From assembly GCA_023435225.1 (NCBI GenBank), contig JAEYRX010000032.1, positions 26,556-90,555 on the forward strand: DNA of 64,000 nt, written 5' to 3'. A model generated the notes under the pieces. The model was given only the letters and a program-made list of their open reading frames with translations, had not been told where the DNA came from and did not search any database. Origin of the DNA: Bacillota bacterium (GTDB lineage Bacteria > Bacillota > UBA4882 > UBA8346). The position numbers were made by a program, and so were the translations under genes. Position 1 is the first letter of the stretch. Every line of letters begins with the position of its first letter. Shown piece after piece: positions 24,472 to 33,671 of the stretch.

Positions 24472-26097
24472 ATGTCTAAAAATATAGCGCCGGAGCTTGA
24501 AGCAACTCGTGAAGAGTTGCTAAAGAAATATCCCACTAAAGTAGCGCGGAAACGTTCCAAACAAATGGTGGTTAATGACCCGTCTCCTGAAACTATGCCG
24601 GAGATCCAAGCCAATGTGCGTACAATCCCCGGGATTATCACCCAACGTGGCTGTACTTATGCAGGATGTAAAGGAGTGGTTCTCGGACCAACCCGGGATA
24701 TTTTAAACCTTACCCATGGACCAATCGGTTGCGGTTTTTATAGCTGGTTAACCAGGCGGAATCAAACCCGACCACACGGCGATGATGATTATAATTTAAT
24801 GACTTATTGTTTCTCCACCGATATGCAGGAGGATAATATCGTTTTTGGCGGTGAGAAAAAATTACGCCAGGCTATACGTGAAGCCTATGAAATCTTTAAA
24901 CCAAAAGCAATAGGTATCTTTTCCACCTGTCCGGTGGGATTAATCGGCGACGATGTACACGCCGTGGCTCGGGAGATGAAAGAAGAGCTGGGAATTAACA
25001 TCTTTGGGTTCAGTTGCGAAGGTTACAAGGGTGTCAGCCAATCCGCCGGTCACCATATCGCCAATAACCAATTGTTTCGGCATGTAATTGGTCTTGATGA
25101 TACTCCTGGCAAATCCAAATTTAAGATTAACTTGTTAGGTGAATACAATATCGGTGGTGACGCTTTTGAAATCGACCGGATTTTTAAAAAATGCGGCATT
25201 GATTTGGTAGCGACTTTTAGTGGTGATTCATCTTATGATAATTTTGCCAATTCACATACAGCGGATTTAAACTGCATAATGTGTCACCGTTCCATTAATT
25301 ATGTAGCGGAAATGATGGAAACTAAGTATGGGATTCCCTGGATTAAAGTTAACTTTATCGGAGCCAATGCCACCGCTAAATCTTTACGGAAAATCGCTCA
25401 ATATTTTGAAGACAAAGAGCTAATCAACCGCGCCGAACAGGTTATTGCTGAAGAAATTCTGGAAGTTAATAAAGTAAAAGGCGAAATCAAAGCAAATTGT
25501 AATGGGAAAACCGCCATGTTGTTCGTTGGTGGTTCGCGAGCCCATCATTATCAAGAGTTATTTTCGGAGATCGGCATGAAAACCGTGGCAGCCGGATATG
25601 AATTTGCCCATCGTGATGATTATGAAGGACGTCGGGTTATGCCAACCATCAAAGTTGATGCGGATAGTCGCAATATTGAAGAACTTACGGTAGAAGCCGA
25701 TCCTGACCGTTATCGTCCACGAAAAACCGAAGCAGAGGTGAAAAAATTGGAGAAAGACGGTTTCCGCTTCAAAGATTATGATGGAATGATGGCGGAAATG
25801 ACCCAGGGTACTTTGGTGATTGACGATATCAGTCATTATGAGATGGAAAAACTGATTGAAATCCATAAACCCGATGTATTTTGCGCCGGTATTAAGGAAA
25901 AGTACGTTATTCAAAAAATGGGGGTTCCATGTAAACAACTACACAGCTATGACTATCGCGGACCTTATGCCGGATTTCAGGGCGCCATCAATTTTTATAA
26001 AGATATCGACCAGATAGTTCATACGAAAATTTGGAAACACATTAAAGCTCCTTGGCAGATTAATCCAGAATTGACTGCCACATTTGAAAAAAATTGA
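24472..26097 (+). CDS. nifD: Nitrogenase molybdenum-iron protein alpha chain NifD
   Basis: The protein has 541 residues. P-cluster ligand regions are present: RGCTYAGCKG, THGPIGCGFYSW and FSTCPVGLIGDD. The FeMo-cofactor ligands are Cys271 (IMCHRSINY) and His491 (QLHSYDYRGPYAGF), which favours a molybdenum enzyme. Compared with the A. vinelandii type there is an insertion of about 50 residues (around YEFAHRDDYEGRRVM to the charged KTEAEVKKLEKDGFRF stretch), a mark of the anaerobe NifD group (cluster III-like). No anfG/vnfG-type delta subunit gene follows, which also argues against alternative nitrogenases. AGGAGGT precedes the ATG. nifK starts 19 nt after its stop. Confidence 0.96.
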   Translation: MSKNIAPELEATREELLKKYPTKVARKRSKQMVVNDPSPETMPEIQANVRTIPGIITQRGCTYAGCKGVVLGPTRDILNLTHGPIGCGFYSWLTRRNQTRPHGDDDYNLMTYCFSTDMQEDNIVFGGEKKLRQAIREAYEIFKPKAIGIFSTCPVGLIGDDVHAVAREMKEELGINIFGFSCEGYKGVSQSAGHHIANNQLFRHVIGLDDTPGKSKFKINLLGEYNIGGDAFEIDRIFKKCGIDLVATFSGDSSYDNFANSHTADLNCIMCHRSINYVAEMMETKYGIPWIKVNFIGANATAKSLRKIAQYFEDKELINRAEQVIAEEILEVNKVKGEIKANCNGKTAMLFVGGSRAHHYQELFSEIGMKTVAAGYEFAHRDDYEGRRVMPTIKVDADSRNIEELTVEADPDRYRPRKTEAEVKKLEKDGFRFKDYDGMMAEMTQGTLVIDDISHYEMEKLIEIHKPDVFCAGIKEKYVIQKMGVPCKQLHSYDYRGPYAGFQGAINFYKDIDQIVHTKIWKHIKAPWQINPELTATFEKN

Positions 26098-26116
26098 CAT
26101 AAAGGGGGTAACACCG

Positions 26117-27490
26117 ATGCTATTGCGTCATACACCGAAGAAAATAAAAGAACGTGAAGCTCTAACCATTAATCCGGCCAAAACATGCCAACCGGTTGGC
26201 GCTATGTATGCAGCTCTTGGTATTCATAATTGTTTGCCGCATAGTCATGGTTCACAAGGGTGCTGCGCTTATCACCGGAGCGCTTTGACCCGTCACTACA
26301 AAGAACCGGTTATGGCTTCCACCAGTTCATTTACTGAGGGAGCCTCGGTTTTTGGCGGCCAAGCCAATTTGCTGGAATCAATTAATAATGTTTTTTCAAT
26401 TTATAACCCGGACATCATTGCGATTCACACTACTTGTTTAAGCGAAGTTATTGGTGACGATATTGCCCAGATAATTTCCAAAGCCAAGGAAGAGGGTAAA
26501 ATTCCCGAAGGTAAATATGTTATTCATTGCAATACTCCAAGTTTCGTCGGTTCGCATGTGACTGGTTTCTCCAATATGGTTAAGGGTATGGTTACTTATT
26601 TTTCCGAATCTACCGGGACCAAGAAGAAACAGGTCAATATTATACCCGGTTGGGTTGAGCCGTCAGATATGCGGGAGATTAAACGCTTAGTAGCTGAAAT
26701 GGGAATAAAGAGCATCCTTTTTCCTGATACCTCCGACGTACTTGACGCTCCACTCACCGGTAAGCATCAGTTTTATCCCAGAGGCGGGGTTACAGTTGAC
26801 CAATTGAAGTCTACCGGTGATAGCCTTGGCGCCATTGCCTTAGGAGCGTTTGCTTCTTTAGCGGCGGCAGAAGCTTTAGATGCCAAATGTAAAGTTAAAT
26901 ATGAATCATTGGAGATTCCTTACGGATTATTGGCTACTGATCGTTTCATCGACGCCTTACGCAAGATGACCGGGGTAGATGTTCCTGACTCAATCAATCT
27001 GGAACGAGGCCGTTTGATGGATGCCATCAGCGATATGCAGAATTATTTCTATGGCAAACGAGTCGCTTTATTCGGAGATCCTGATCAGCTCATTGGTTTA
27101 AGCGAATTTTTAGTAAGTCTAAATATGCGTCCTGTCTATGTAATAACCGGAACTCCCGGCAAATTGTTTGAAGAAAAAATGGCTGCCATCTTAAAAGAAA
27201 TTCCGGAAGCGAAATTCAAACAAGCCGCCGATGTATTTTTGTTACACCAATGGATTAAGAACGAACCGGTGGATCTGTTGATCGGCAATACTTACGGCAA
27301 GTATATTGCCAGAGATGAAGACATTCCCTTTATCCGTTTCGGATTCCCGATTTTAGACCGGATTGGACATTCCTACTTCCCGAATGTCGGTTATACCGGC
27401 GCTTTAAGATTTGTAGAAAAAATTCTTGACGCTCTTATGGATCGTCAAGACCGGGATAGTAAGGAAGAATGTTTTGAATTAGTAATGTAA
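26117..27490 (+). CDS. nifK: Nitrogenase molybdenum-iron protein beta chain NifK
   Basis: This 457-residue partner of NifD carries the P-cluster Cys residues in KTCQPVGAMYAALGIHNC, HGSQGCCAYHR and TTCLSEVIGDD. It lacks the long N-terminal extension of cluster I NifK proteins, as expected for anaerobe-type nitrogenases. The start is the ATG at 26117, with AAAGGGGGT 7 nt upstream; the longer frame begins inside nifD without a ribosome site. With NifD it forms the dinitrogenase tetramer. Confidence 0.96.
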   Translation: MLLRHTPKKIKEREALTINPAKTCQPVGAMYAALGIHNCLPHSHGSQGCCAYHRSALTRHYKEPVMASTSSFTEGASVFGGQANLLESINNVFSIYNPDIIAIHTTCLSEVIGDDIAQIISKAKEEGKIPEGKYVIHCNTPSFVGSHVTGFSNMVKGMVTYFSESTGTKKKQVNIIPGWVEPSDMREIKRLVAEMGIKSILFPDTSDVLDAPLTGKHQFYPRGGVTVDQLKSTGDSLGAIALGAFASLAAAEALDAKCKVKYESLEIPYGLLATDRFIDALRKMTGVDVPDSINLERGRLMDAISDMQNYFYGKRVALFGDPDQLIGLSEFLVSLNMRPVYVITGTPGKLFEEKMAAILKEIPEAKFKQAADVFLLHQWIKNEPVDLLIGNTYGKYIARDEDIPFIRFGFPILDRIGHSYFPNVGYTGALRFVEKILDALMDRQDRDSKEECFELVM

Positions 27491-27535
27491 TTTTAATTTA
27501 ATAAAAACACAAATAAAAGAGTCGAGGTGAGTGCG

Positions 27536-28933
27536 GTGAAGATACTCGAAGAAAGAAAAAATCAAGTTTTTCGTAACGGTGAAACTCAATTTCAAATTGA
27601 ATGCGAGAAGCAAAGTGTAGCCGGATCAGTAAGCCAAAGAGCTTGTGTTTTTTGCGGTTCCCGGGTGGTACTTTATCCAATCGCCGATGCGATTCATCTG
27701 GTTCACGGTCCCGCCGGGTGCGCGGCATATACGTGGGATATCCGAGGTTCACTTTCTTCAGGTCCGGAGCTGCATCGCCTCAGTTTCTCAACTGATTTAC
27801 GAGAATCGGACGTTATCCATGGGGGCGAACCAAAGCTTTATAAAGCGTTAACCGAATTGATCGACGGTTATCATCCCGAAGCCGCTTTTGTTTACGCCAC
27901 TTGCATCGTAGGAGTTATCGGTGACGATGTCGATGCAGTTTGTAAAAGAGTTGGCGCTGAAAAGGGGATACCGGTAATTCCGGTTCATTCAGAAGGGTTT
28001 AAGGGCACCAAAAAGGATGGATATAAGGCTGCTTGTTCGGCTTTAATGCAATTAATCGGCAAAGGCTCGACTGAAGGTATCTCCAAATATAGTGTAAATA
28101 TATTAGGTGATTTTAATTTAGCCGGTGAAATTTGGATTGTTAAGGAATATTTCCGGAAGATGGGCGTGGAAGTCGTTACCGGTATCACTGGCGACGGCAG
28201 GGTTAAAGAGAACGAACGGGCTCACGGCGCAGCTCTTAATCTGGTCCAATGTTCCGGATCAACAAAATATCTGGCCCAATTGTTAAAAGAAAAATACGGT
28301 ACACCTTTCGTCCAAGTTTCTTATTTCGGTATTGAGGATATGGCCGAATCTTTGTACAGTGTGGCCCGCTTCTTTAATGACCCGGAAATAATGAAGCGGA
28401 CCCAAGAATTGGTCCGAGACGAGATTAATGCCATTTATCCACAGATTTTAGAATATCGAGAAGCGCTTGCCGAAAAAAAAGCCGCCATTTATGTGGGTGG
28501 AGCTTTCAAAGCTTTCTCGTTAGTAAAAGCATTACGGTTATTAGGAATGAAAGTCGAAGTAGTCGGCTCCCAGACAGGGAATAAGAATGATTATAACACT
28601 TTAAAAGATCTTTGTGATGAAGGTACTATTATCGTGGATGATTCTAATCCATTGGAATTATCAAGTTTCTTGGATGAAAAAGATGTTGATCTTTTTATCG
28701 GCGGAGTTAAGGAACGACCAATCGCTTATAAATTAGGTATGGGTTTTTGCGATCATAACCATGAACGGAAAATTGCCTTAGCTGGTTTTATCGGTATGCT
28801 TAACTTTGCCAAAGAAGTTTATGAGTCGGTAATGAGTCCGGTCTGGCAATTTGCTCCGCGCCGGGAAACTAAATTAACTGATGGAGGTGCCTTTGATGAA
28901 CTCACCGGAAGCTGCCCGGGCAGCCGCAATTAA
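27536..28933 (+). CDS. nifE: FeMo-cofactor scaffold protein NifE
   Basis: This protein (about 465 residues) is a NifD paralogue used to mature the iron-only precursor into FeMo-co. The Cys residues for its cluster are in RACVFCGSRVV, HGPAGCAAYTW and YATCIVGVIGDD. The position of the FeMo-co His ligand of NifD is not conserved, as expected for NifE. The start is GTG at 27536 with GAGGTGA upstream; a GTG at 27527 lies inside that site. It overlaps nifN by 38 nt, implying translational coupling. Confidence 0.94.
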   Translation: MKILEERKNQVFRNGETQFQIECEKQSVAGSVSQRACVFCGSRVVLYPIADAIHLVHGPAGCAAYTWDIRGSLSSGPELHRLSFSTDLRESDVIHGGEPKLYKALTELIDGYHPEAAFVYATCIVGVIGDDVDAVCKRVGAEKGIPVIPVHSEGFKGTKKDGYKAACSALMQLIGKGSTEGISKYSVNILGDFNLAGEIWIVKEYFRKMGVEVVTGITGDGRVKENERAHGAALNLVQCSGSTKYLAQLLKEKYGTPFVQVSYFGIEDMAESLYSVARFFNDPEIMKRTQELVRDEINAIYPQILEYREALAEKKAAIYVGGAFKAFSLVKALRLLGMKVEVVGSQTGNKNDYNTLKDLCDEGTIIVDDSNPLELSSFLDEKDVDLFIGGVKERPIAYKLGMGFCDHNHERKIALAGFIGMLNFAKEVYESVMSPVWQFAPRRETKLTDGGAFDELTGSCPGSRN

Positions 28934-30251
28934 TGCCTGTAAACTTTGTAATCCCTTAGGCGCATCTTTGGTTTTCCGCGGTATCGAAGGCGCTGTTCCT
29001 TTATTACATGGCTCTCAAGGTTGCGCCACCTACATCAGGAGATATATTATAAGCCATTTTAAAGAACCGATTGACATTGCCTCTTCTAATTTCAGTGAGA
29101 CCAGTACCATCTTTGGCGGCGGTCAAAATTTGAAAAAAGCTATCAAAAATGTAGCCGCCCAGTATAAACCGAGCTTAATTGGGATTGCTACCACTTGTTT
29201 GAGTGAAACCATCGGTGATGACGTGCAAATGATCCTTCATGAGTTTAAAGAAGAAGATACCTCACAAGATAAACCGGTTATTGTATCGGTTTCTACGCCA
29301 AGTTATCAAGGTTCCCATATTGATGGTTTTCATGATACTGTCCGGGCGGTAATCGCCCAAATGGCAACCGGCGGACCAAAAACAAAAATGGTGGCGTTTT
29401 TCCCCGGAATGGTTTCTACGGCGGATTTAAGATTGATAAAAGAGATCTTTGCTGACTTTGAACTTGAATTATTATTATTGCCGGATTATTCGGAGACAAT
29501 GGATGGTGTTATCTGGGATTCATATAGCAAAATTTCTCCCGGTGGAGCTCCTATTGCTAAAATACAAGCTGCAGGTCGAGCGAAAGCTGCGATTCAACTA
29601 GGACGGACCATTAGCGATTATCAAAATTCAGCCCTATATTTGAAAGAGAAGTTTGCGGTCGAATGTTTTCATCTGGGGTTGCCGTTAGGAATTAAAGAGA
29701 CTGATCTTTTTATGGAGAAACTTTCCAGGATCTCCGGTAAGGAAATTCCCTTAAAATACCGGCAAGAACGGGGCAGATTGGTTGATTCATACGTGGACGC
29801 CCATAAGTATTTGTTCGGCAAGAAAGCGGTTCTCTACGGCGAACCTGATTTGGTATTAGGAATGGCGGCTTTTTTAGCTGAAACCGGAGTTATCCCAGTT
29901 ATTTGTGCTACCGGAACGGAAACTGGAAAGCTGGAAAGCGAATTAAAGGGACTTTTACCCACATTTAAATCGCAAATGACGATTGTCGAAGGAATTGATT
30001 TTACGGAAATTGGTTCGATGGTTGAAAGAGAAAAACCGGATTTTTTAATAGGAAACAGTAAAGGGTATTCGTTAGCGCGAAAATTAGATATTCCTTTAAT
30101 TCGTGTAGGGTTTCCCATACATGACAGAATTGGAGGGACCCGAATTTTACATCTTGGTTATAGAGGCGCCCAACAACTCTTTGACCGTATCGTCAACATC
30201 TTAATTGAGGAAAAACAAGAGAATTCTCCGGTAGGATACAGTTATATGTAG
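28896..30251 (+). CDS. nifN: FeMo-cofactor scaffold protein NifN
   Basis: This 451-residue NifK paralogue forms the NifEN scaffold with NifE. KLCNPLGASLVFRGIEGAVP and HGSQGCATYIRR are the nitrogenase-component blocks, and TTCLSETIGDD follows. The start ATG at 28896 has GGAGGTG 6 nt upstream, within the nifE coding region. The product is clearly of the NifK/NifN/VnfK class; position after nifE and absence of the full Cys set of NifK support NifN. nifB follows after 13 nt. Confidence 0.93.
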   Translation: MNSPEAARAAAINACKLCNPLGASLVFRGIEGAVPLLHGSQGCATYIRRYIISHFKEPIDIASSNFSETSTIFGGGQNLKKAIKNVAAQYKPSLIGIATTCLSETIGDDVQMILHEFKEEDTSQDKPVIVSVSTPSYQGSHIDGFHDTVRAVIAQMATGGPKTKMVAFFPGMVSTADLRLIKEIFADFELELLLLPDYSETMDGVIWDSYSKISPGGAPIAKIQAAGRAKAAIQLGRTISDYQNSALYLKEKFAVECFHLGLPLGIKETDLFMEKLSRISGKEIPLKYRQERGRLVDSYVDAHKYLFGKKAVLYGEPDLVLGMAAFLAETGVIPVICATGTETGKLESELKGLLPTFKSQMTIVEGIDFTEIGSMVEREKPDFLIGNSKGYSLARKLDIPLIRVGFPIHDRIGGTRILHLGYRGAQQLFDRIVNILIEEKQENSPVGYSYM

Positions 30252-30264
30252 GAGGTTGATTACA

Positions 30265-31506
30265 ATGACTCAAAACCGTTTAAACCATCCGTGTTTTAAC
30301 GATCAAGTCCGCCATTTATATGGTCGGATACATTTACCGGTAGCGCCCAGGTGTAATATACAGTGCAATTTTTGTAACCGGAAATATGACTGCATGAATG
30401 AAAGTAGGCCGGGTGTAACCGGGAAAGTACTTACTCCGGTTCAGGCCATTTATTACCTGGAGAAAGCTTTGGCAAAAGAACCCAACTTAAAAGTTGCCGG
30501 AATTGCCGGGCCTGGTGATCCTTTTGCCAATCCGGACGAGACTATGGAAACAATTTCTCGGGTTAGGCAGTTGTTTCCCGATTTATTGCTATGTGTGGCT
30601 ACCAACGGATTAAATATTGCACCATATATAGGCCAACTGGCCAGAGCTCAACTTAGTCATGTTACCATCACCATTAACGCAATTGATCCGGAGATTGGCA
30701 GCCGGATATATGCCTGGGTACGTGATGGTAAAGTTGTTTATCGCGGATTGGAGGCGGCTCAATTATTATTGGAAAGGCAGCTGGAGGCGGTCAGGGAGTT
30801 AAAAGACCGGGGTATAACAGTGAAGGTCAACTCAATAATAGTTCCGGGAATTAATGACCGGCATATTGAGGCAGTGGCCAAAAAAGTAGGTGAATTGGGG
30901 ACCGATATTATGAATTGTGTTCCGCTTTATCCGGTAAAGGAAACGGCTTTTGAGAATATTGAAGCCCCTTCAACAGTAATGGTATCTCTGGTTCGCAATG
31001 AAGCAGGCAGATATCTGACTCAAATGGAACATTGTACCAGGTGCCGGGCTGATGCCGCTGGTTTACTGGGTGCGCCTTTACATAAAGAATTAGCGGCCGT
31101 TATGAATGAAGCCGTTGATCAAGATAATCTCAACCGGCCTTACGTAGCAGTTGCCAGTTTGGAAGGTTTATTAATCAATCAACATTTAGGTGAGGCTTCC
31201 CAATTACTGATTTATGGCCGGACCAAAACCGGATTTGAATTGATTGAAACCAGAAAAACACCGGAATCAGGTGGAGGTAAGGAACGCTGGTTGGAACTAG
31301 CCGGGATTCTTTCGGATTGCAGAGCCGTTTTAGTAAGCGGAGCCGGTGAATCACCAAAATCCGTTTTAAAAGATAGTGGTTTAAAAATAATCGAAGCCGA
31401 AGGCATAATAGATGAAGCTTTAATGAACATATACAGCGGCCGTGAAATACGTAATTATAAAGCAAGTCGTTCATGCTGTTCGGGTACTGGAGTAGGATGC
31501 GGGTGA
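30265..31506 (+). CDS. nifB: NifB cofactor synthase with C-terminal NifX-like domain
   Basis: The protein has about 413 residues. The N-terminal radical SAM domain has CxxxCxxC in RCNIQCNFCNRKYDC (about residue 31). It makes NifB-co, the 8Fe-9S-C precursor of FeMo-co. The C-terminal 120 residues (from about YVAVASLEGLLINQHLGEAS) are a NifX/NafY-like domain that can carry NifB-co, and the protein ends in a Cys-rich tail (SCCSGTGVGCG). The start is ATG 30265 with AGGAGG upstream. It is the last biosynthetic nif gene here; nifV, nifS and nifU are absent. Confidence 0.95.
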   Translation: MTQNRLNHPCFNDQVRHLYGRIHLPVAPRCNIQCNFCNRKYDCMNESRPGVTGKVLTPVQAIYYLEKALAKEPNLKVAGIAGPGDPFANPDETMETISRVRQLFPDLLLCVATNGLNIAPYIGQLARAQLSHVTITINAIDPEIGSRIYAWVRDGKVVYRGLEAAQLLLERQLEAVRELKDRGITVKVNSIIVPGINDRHIEAVAKKVGELGTDIMNCVPLYPVKETAFENIEAPSTVMVSLVRNEAGRYLTQMEHCTRCRADAAGLLGAPLHKELAAVMNEAVDQDNLNRPYVAVASLEGLLINQHLGEASQLLIYGRTKTGFELIETRKTPESGGGKERWLELAGILSDCRAVLVSGAGESPKSVLKDSGLKIIEAEGIIDEALMNIYSGREIRNYKASRSCCSGTGVGCG

Positions 31507-31510
31507 AGTT

Positions 31511-31622
31511 AATTGACCATTGACAATGAACAATTGAAAATTAAGAACCAAAATGATAAACTTTGTTGCCTGTTGCCTGTTTCTTCAAAACTATCAACTA
31601 TAAACTATTAACTCTAAACTAA
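31511..31622 (+). repeat. Heptad arrays (ATTGACN, TTGCCTG and AACTATN types)
   Basis: Three successive arrays with a 7-nt period: ATTGACCATTGACAATGAAC-like units at 31511-31545, TTGCCTG twice at 31565-31578, and AACTATC/AACTATA/AACTATT/AACTCTA/AACTAAA at 31588-31622. They fill the gap between nifB and the ferredoxin gene. Confidence 0.6.
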
Positions 31623-31640
31623 ACAAAGGAGGTTATTACT

Positions 31641-31946
31641 ATGAGAAAGCCAAAACATCATATTTTAGTATGTTCCAGTTCCAAATTTAACGGAGAGCCA
31701 AAAGGGATGTGCCGTAATAAAAATGCAGTCGATTTGATTCAATATTTGGAAAACGAATTGATGGACCGCGGGATGGATGAAGTATTGGTTACCAATACTG
31801 GTTGTTTGAAGCTATGTGACCGCGGCCCGGTAATGATAGTCTACCCTGAAGCTTTTTGGTATGGAAATATAAACGAAAGTGCTATTGATGAAATATTGGA
31901 TGCTCTGGAAGAAGGAGAAGCGGCGGAGCAGTACCTTTTGTCCTAA
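31641..31946 (+). CDS. Thioredoxin-like 2Fe-2S ferredoxin
   Basis: The protein has 101 residues. The ligand pattern Cys-x12-Cys (CSSSKFNGEPKGMC; the first Cys near residue 11) and later CLKLC matches thioredoxin-like 2Fe-2S ferredoxins, often found next to nif genes in diazotrophs. KGGYY-type Shine-Dalgarno AAAGGAGG precedes the ATG. It may pass electrons to NifH or act in cofactor synthesis or oxygen protection (Shethna-type role). The function is inferred from position. It is separated from nifB by heptad repeats and may be co-transcribed with it. Confidence 0.88.
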   Translation: MRKPKHHILVCSSSKFNGEPKGMCRNKNAVDLIQYLENELMDRGMDEVLVTNTGCLKLCDRGPVMIVYPEAFWYGNINESAIDEILDALEEGEAAEQYLLS

Positions 31947-31991
31947 GCTATTGGTAACCATTTTTTGCTTCTTTTTGTATTACTATCACAC

Positions 31992-32021
31992 TTGACAAAA
32001 AAGGACTATTAATGGTACAAT
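31992..32021 (+). promoter_or_regulatory. Promoter of tRNA-Val
   Basis: TTGACA at 31992-31997 and TACAAT at 32016-32021 with an 18-nt spacer, 14 nt before the tRNA 5' end. Confidence 0.8.
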
Positions 32022-32034
32022 AATTTTCGCTGAT

Positions 32035-32111
32035 GGGGGAGTAGCTCAGTTGGTTAGAGCGCTACGTTGACATCGTAGAGGTCATTGGTTCGATCCCAAC
32101 CTTCCCCACCA
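32035..32111 (+). tRNA. tRNA-Val (anticodon GAC)
   Basis: The acceptor stem is GGGGGAG paired with CTTCCCC, followed by ACCA encoded in the genome. The anticodon stem CTACG/CGTAG encloses the loop TTGACAT with anticodon GAC, reading GTC/GTT valine codons. The T-arm GGTTCGATCCC is canonical. It is an isolated single tRNA gene with its own promoter and terminator. Confidence 0.96.
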
Positions 32112-32127
32112 TTAATTCTAATAAGTT

Positions 32128-32164
32128 AAAGACAAGCAATTAATAAGGCTTGTCTTTTTATTTT
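32128..32164 (+). terminator. Terminator of tRNA-Val
   Basis: AAAGACAAGC and GCTTGTCTTT form a perfect 10-bp stem with a 10-nt loop and a T-rich tail. Confidence 0.85.
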
Positions 32165-32181
32165 GAATTATCGCTATTTTG

Positions 32182-32330
32182 GACTGCTCAATTTCGGATT
32201 GCGAATTTCCAATTTCGGATTTTAAAATCAAAGATATTCCAGGGAATTTTAAACTTGGGTAAAATTCTTGTTGTTTTAAAATCGGCAATCCGAAATCATC
32301 TTAAATCGCATTCTTAAATCAGAAATTTTT
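32182..32330. repeat. Heptad arrays (AATTTCGGATTGCG and inverted)
   Basis: CAATTTCGGATTGCGAATTT-like units at 32185-32220 and the inverted form (GGCAATCCGAAATC, AAATCGCATTC) at 32282-32325, both with a 7-nt period. The two can pair. No gene is seen in 32165-32444. Confidence 0.5.
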
Positions 32331-32444
32331 ATAATTTTTTTCTTGCCTGTTATTCTGGAAAGATGCAGAGTTTGTTCCTTTGTTCTACAGTATACTAACA
32401 AAAGCGCTCACATATAATAGTGCTAAGAACGGAGGGGTGTCGAG

Positions 32445-33344
32445 ATGTCGGAAATCACAATCAGTACCCTCAACTTAGCCAAAGAAGTGAAAAACAGCCT
32501 TATTAAAGAGATTCACTTTTTAAACCGGGAAGGTGTTAACGTTCGATTTGCAGAAAAGGAAACCGATAAGTTTTACTTTTTGGATTGTACCGTAGATGAA
32601 GAAGATTCGGGAATACAAACAGCTCATGAAAAAATATTTAAGTACTATTTGGCCAATATAATCACTGATTTATTGATGAACCCAATTACTAAAGAATACA
32701 TAAACCGGATTGCTAAAAATAAATACCGTTTTTTGTCTCCCGCTGAGTTGAAAATAATTTTACAAAATGCCTATAATTTTCTAAATAATCTTCATGAGAA
32801 TGGTGATATTGGATTAACCTTACACCGCCATAATCAAATTCTTTCCGAAGTCAGTCAATACCTTGATAACAATCAAAGTTTATTTTTAGAAGGTTTTTTA
32901 CGATTTCGTCTTAAGGATTATTTTTCCGAACTAGAGCGTTCAGTAGATATTTCTATCGATAATTATCTGGTAGAACAGGAATACCATGAATTCATCCGGT
33001 TGCTACAGTATTTTGTGGAAGTTCAGGAACCCAGGATTGATGAAGTTCATGTCCTGATAAAAGATAAACAGAATTTTTTCCTTTTAGATGAAGAAAAGCA
33101 ACCAATCGACCAACAACAGCTGCAAGGTGTATTGGCGGAATTTAACCAAGATATTGACTATGAAGATTTGCTGTTAAGCGCTTTGATTACAATATCCCCT
33201 AGAATCTTGATTTTACATGTCCGTACCCGGATTGAAATTGTCGAGACAATTATTAACGTTTTTCAAGATAGGGTTAGTATATGTAAAGGATGTCCTCTTT
33301 GCACTGATCAAGCTTCTAAAGCTCAAGTAAAACCTTTTATTTAG
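32445..33344 (+). CDS. ytxC: YtxC-like sporulation protein
   Basis: This 299-residue protein matches the YtxC family (putative sporulation protein) in length and layout: a charged helical protein with YYLANIITDLLMNPITKEYI and a C-terminal region (LLLSALITISPRILILHVR, CKGCPLCTD) containing a CxxC..C motif. The biochemical function of the family is unknown. AACGGAGG precedes the ATG at 32445. Its stop codon TAG lies inside the 4-bp target duplication (TTAG) of a MITE that begins immediately after it, so the insertion just spared the reading frame. Confidence 0.75.
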   Translation: MSEITISTLNLAKEVKNSLIKEIHFLNREGVNVRFAEKETDKFYFLDCTVDEEDSGIQTAHEKIFKYYLANIITDLLMNPITKEYINRIAKNKYRFLSPAELKIILQNAYNFLNNLHENGDIGLTLHRHNQILSEVSQYLDNNQSLFLEGFLRFRLKDYFSELERSVDISIDNYLVEQEYHEFIRLLQYFVEVQEPRIDEVHVLIKDKQNFFLLDEEKQPIDQQQLQGVLAEFNQDIDYEDLLLSALITISPRILILHVRTRIEIVETIINVFQDRVSICKGCPLCTDQASKAQVKPFI

Positions 33345-33439
33345 GGAAGCGCTGATTAAATCAAGTGACGATTTTGTGCTTAGCAAAATGCCTAATGCCG
33401 CATATTTGCTCGCACAAAATCGGATTAATCAGCGCTTCC
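33345..33439 (+). mobile_element. MITE copy 1
   Basis: A 95-bp element with terminal inverted repeats (GGAAGCGCTGATTAA / TTAATCAGCGCTTCC) and an inner stem CGATTTTGTGC/GCACAAAATCG. It is flanked by TTAG at 33341-33344 and 33440-33443, a likely 4-bp target-site duplication. It has no coding capacity. Confidence 0.8.
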
Positions 33440-33464
33440 TTAGACTAAGTAAGGACACGGTTTA

Positions 33465-33548
33465 AAACAAAGGAGACAGAAGTCGGAAGTGTAAGCGATT
33501 ATATCATTATAATCACTTTCATTTATTCTGTCTTCTGATTTTTTTATA
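33465..33548 (+). terminator. Heptad-based hairpin with T-run
   Basis: GGAGACAGAAGTCGGAAGTG-type units (7-nt period) are followed by CACTTTC...TTCTGTCTTCTG and TTTTTTT. It could terminate the ytxC transcript past the MITE. Confidence 0.5.
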
Positions 33549-33671
33549 AGCAAAAATCGGGCCTCATTTTAGTCGAAAAATCGACTTGATTAACGGAATT
33601 TTTGTATTTTTTTGCAGGAAATATTATAGGATAATTAGAATATTTTAGTTTTATATTCACAATTGCTACTG

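Noticed and set aside
24472..26097. Alternative (vanadium or iron-only) nitrogenase alpha subunit
   Set aside because: No delta-subunit gene lies between the alpha and beta genes, and the cofactor ligand contexts and the cluster with nifE, nifN and nifB fit a molybdenum enzyme. A phylogeny would settle it.
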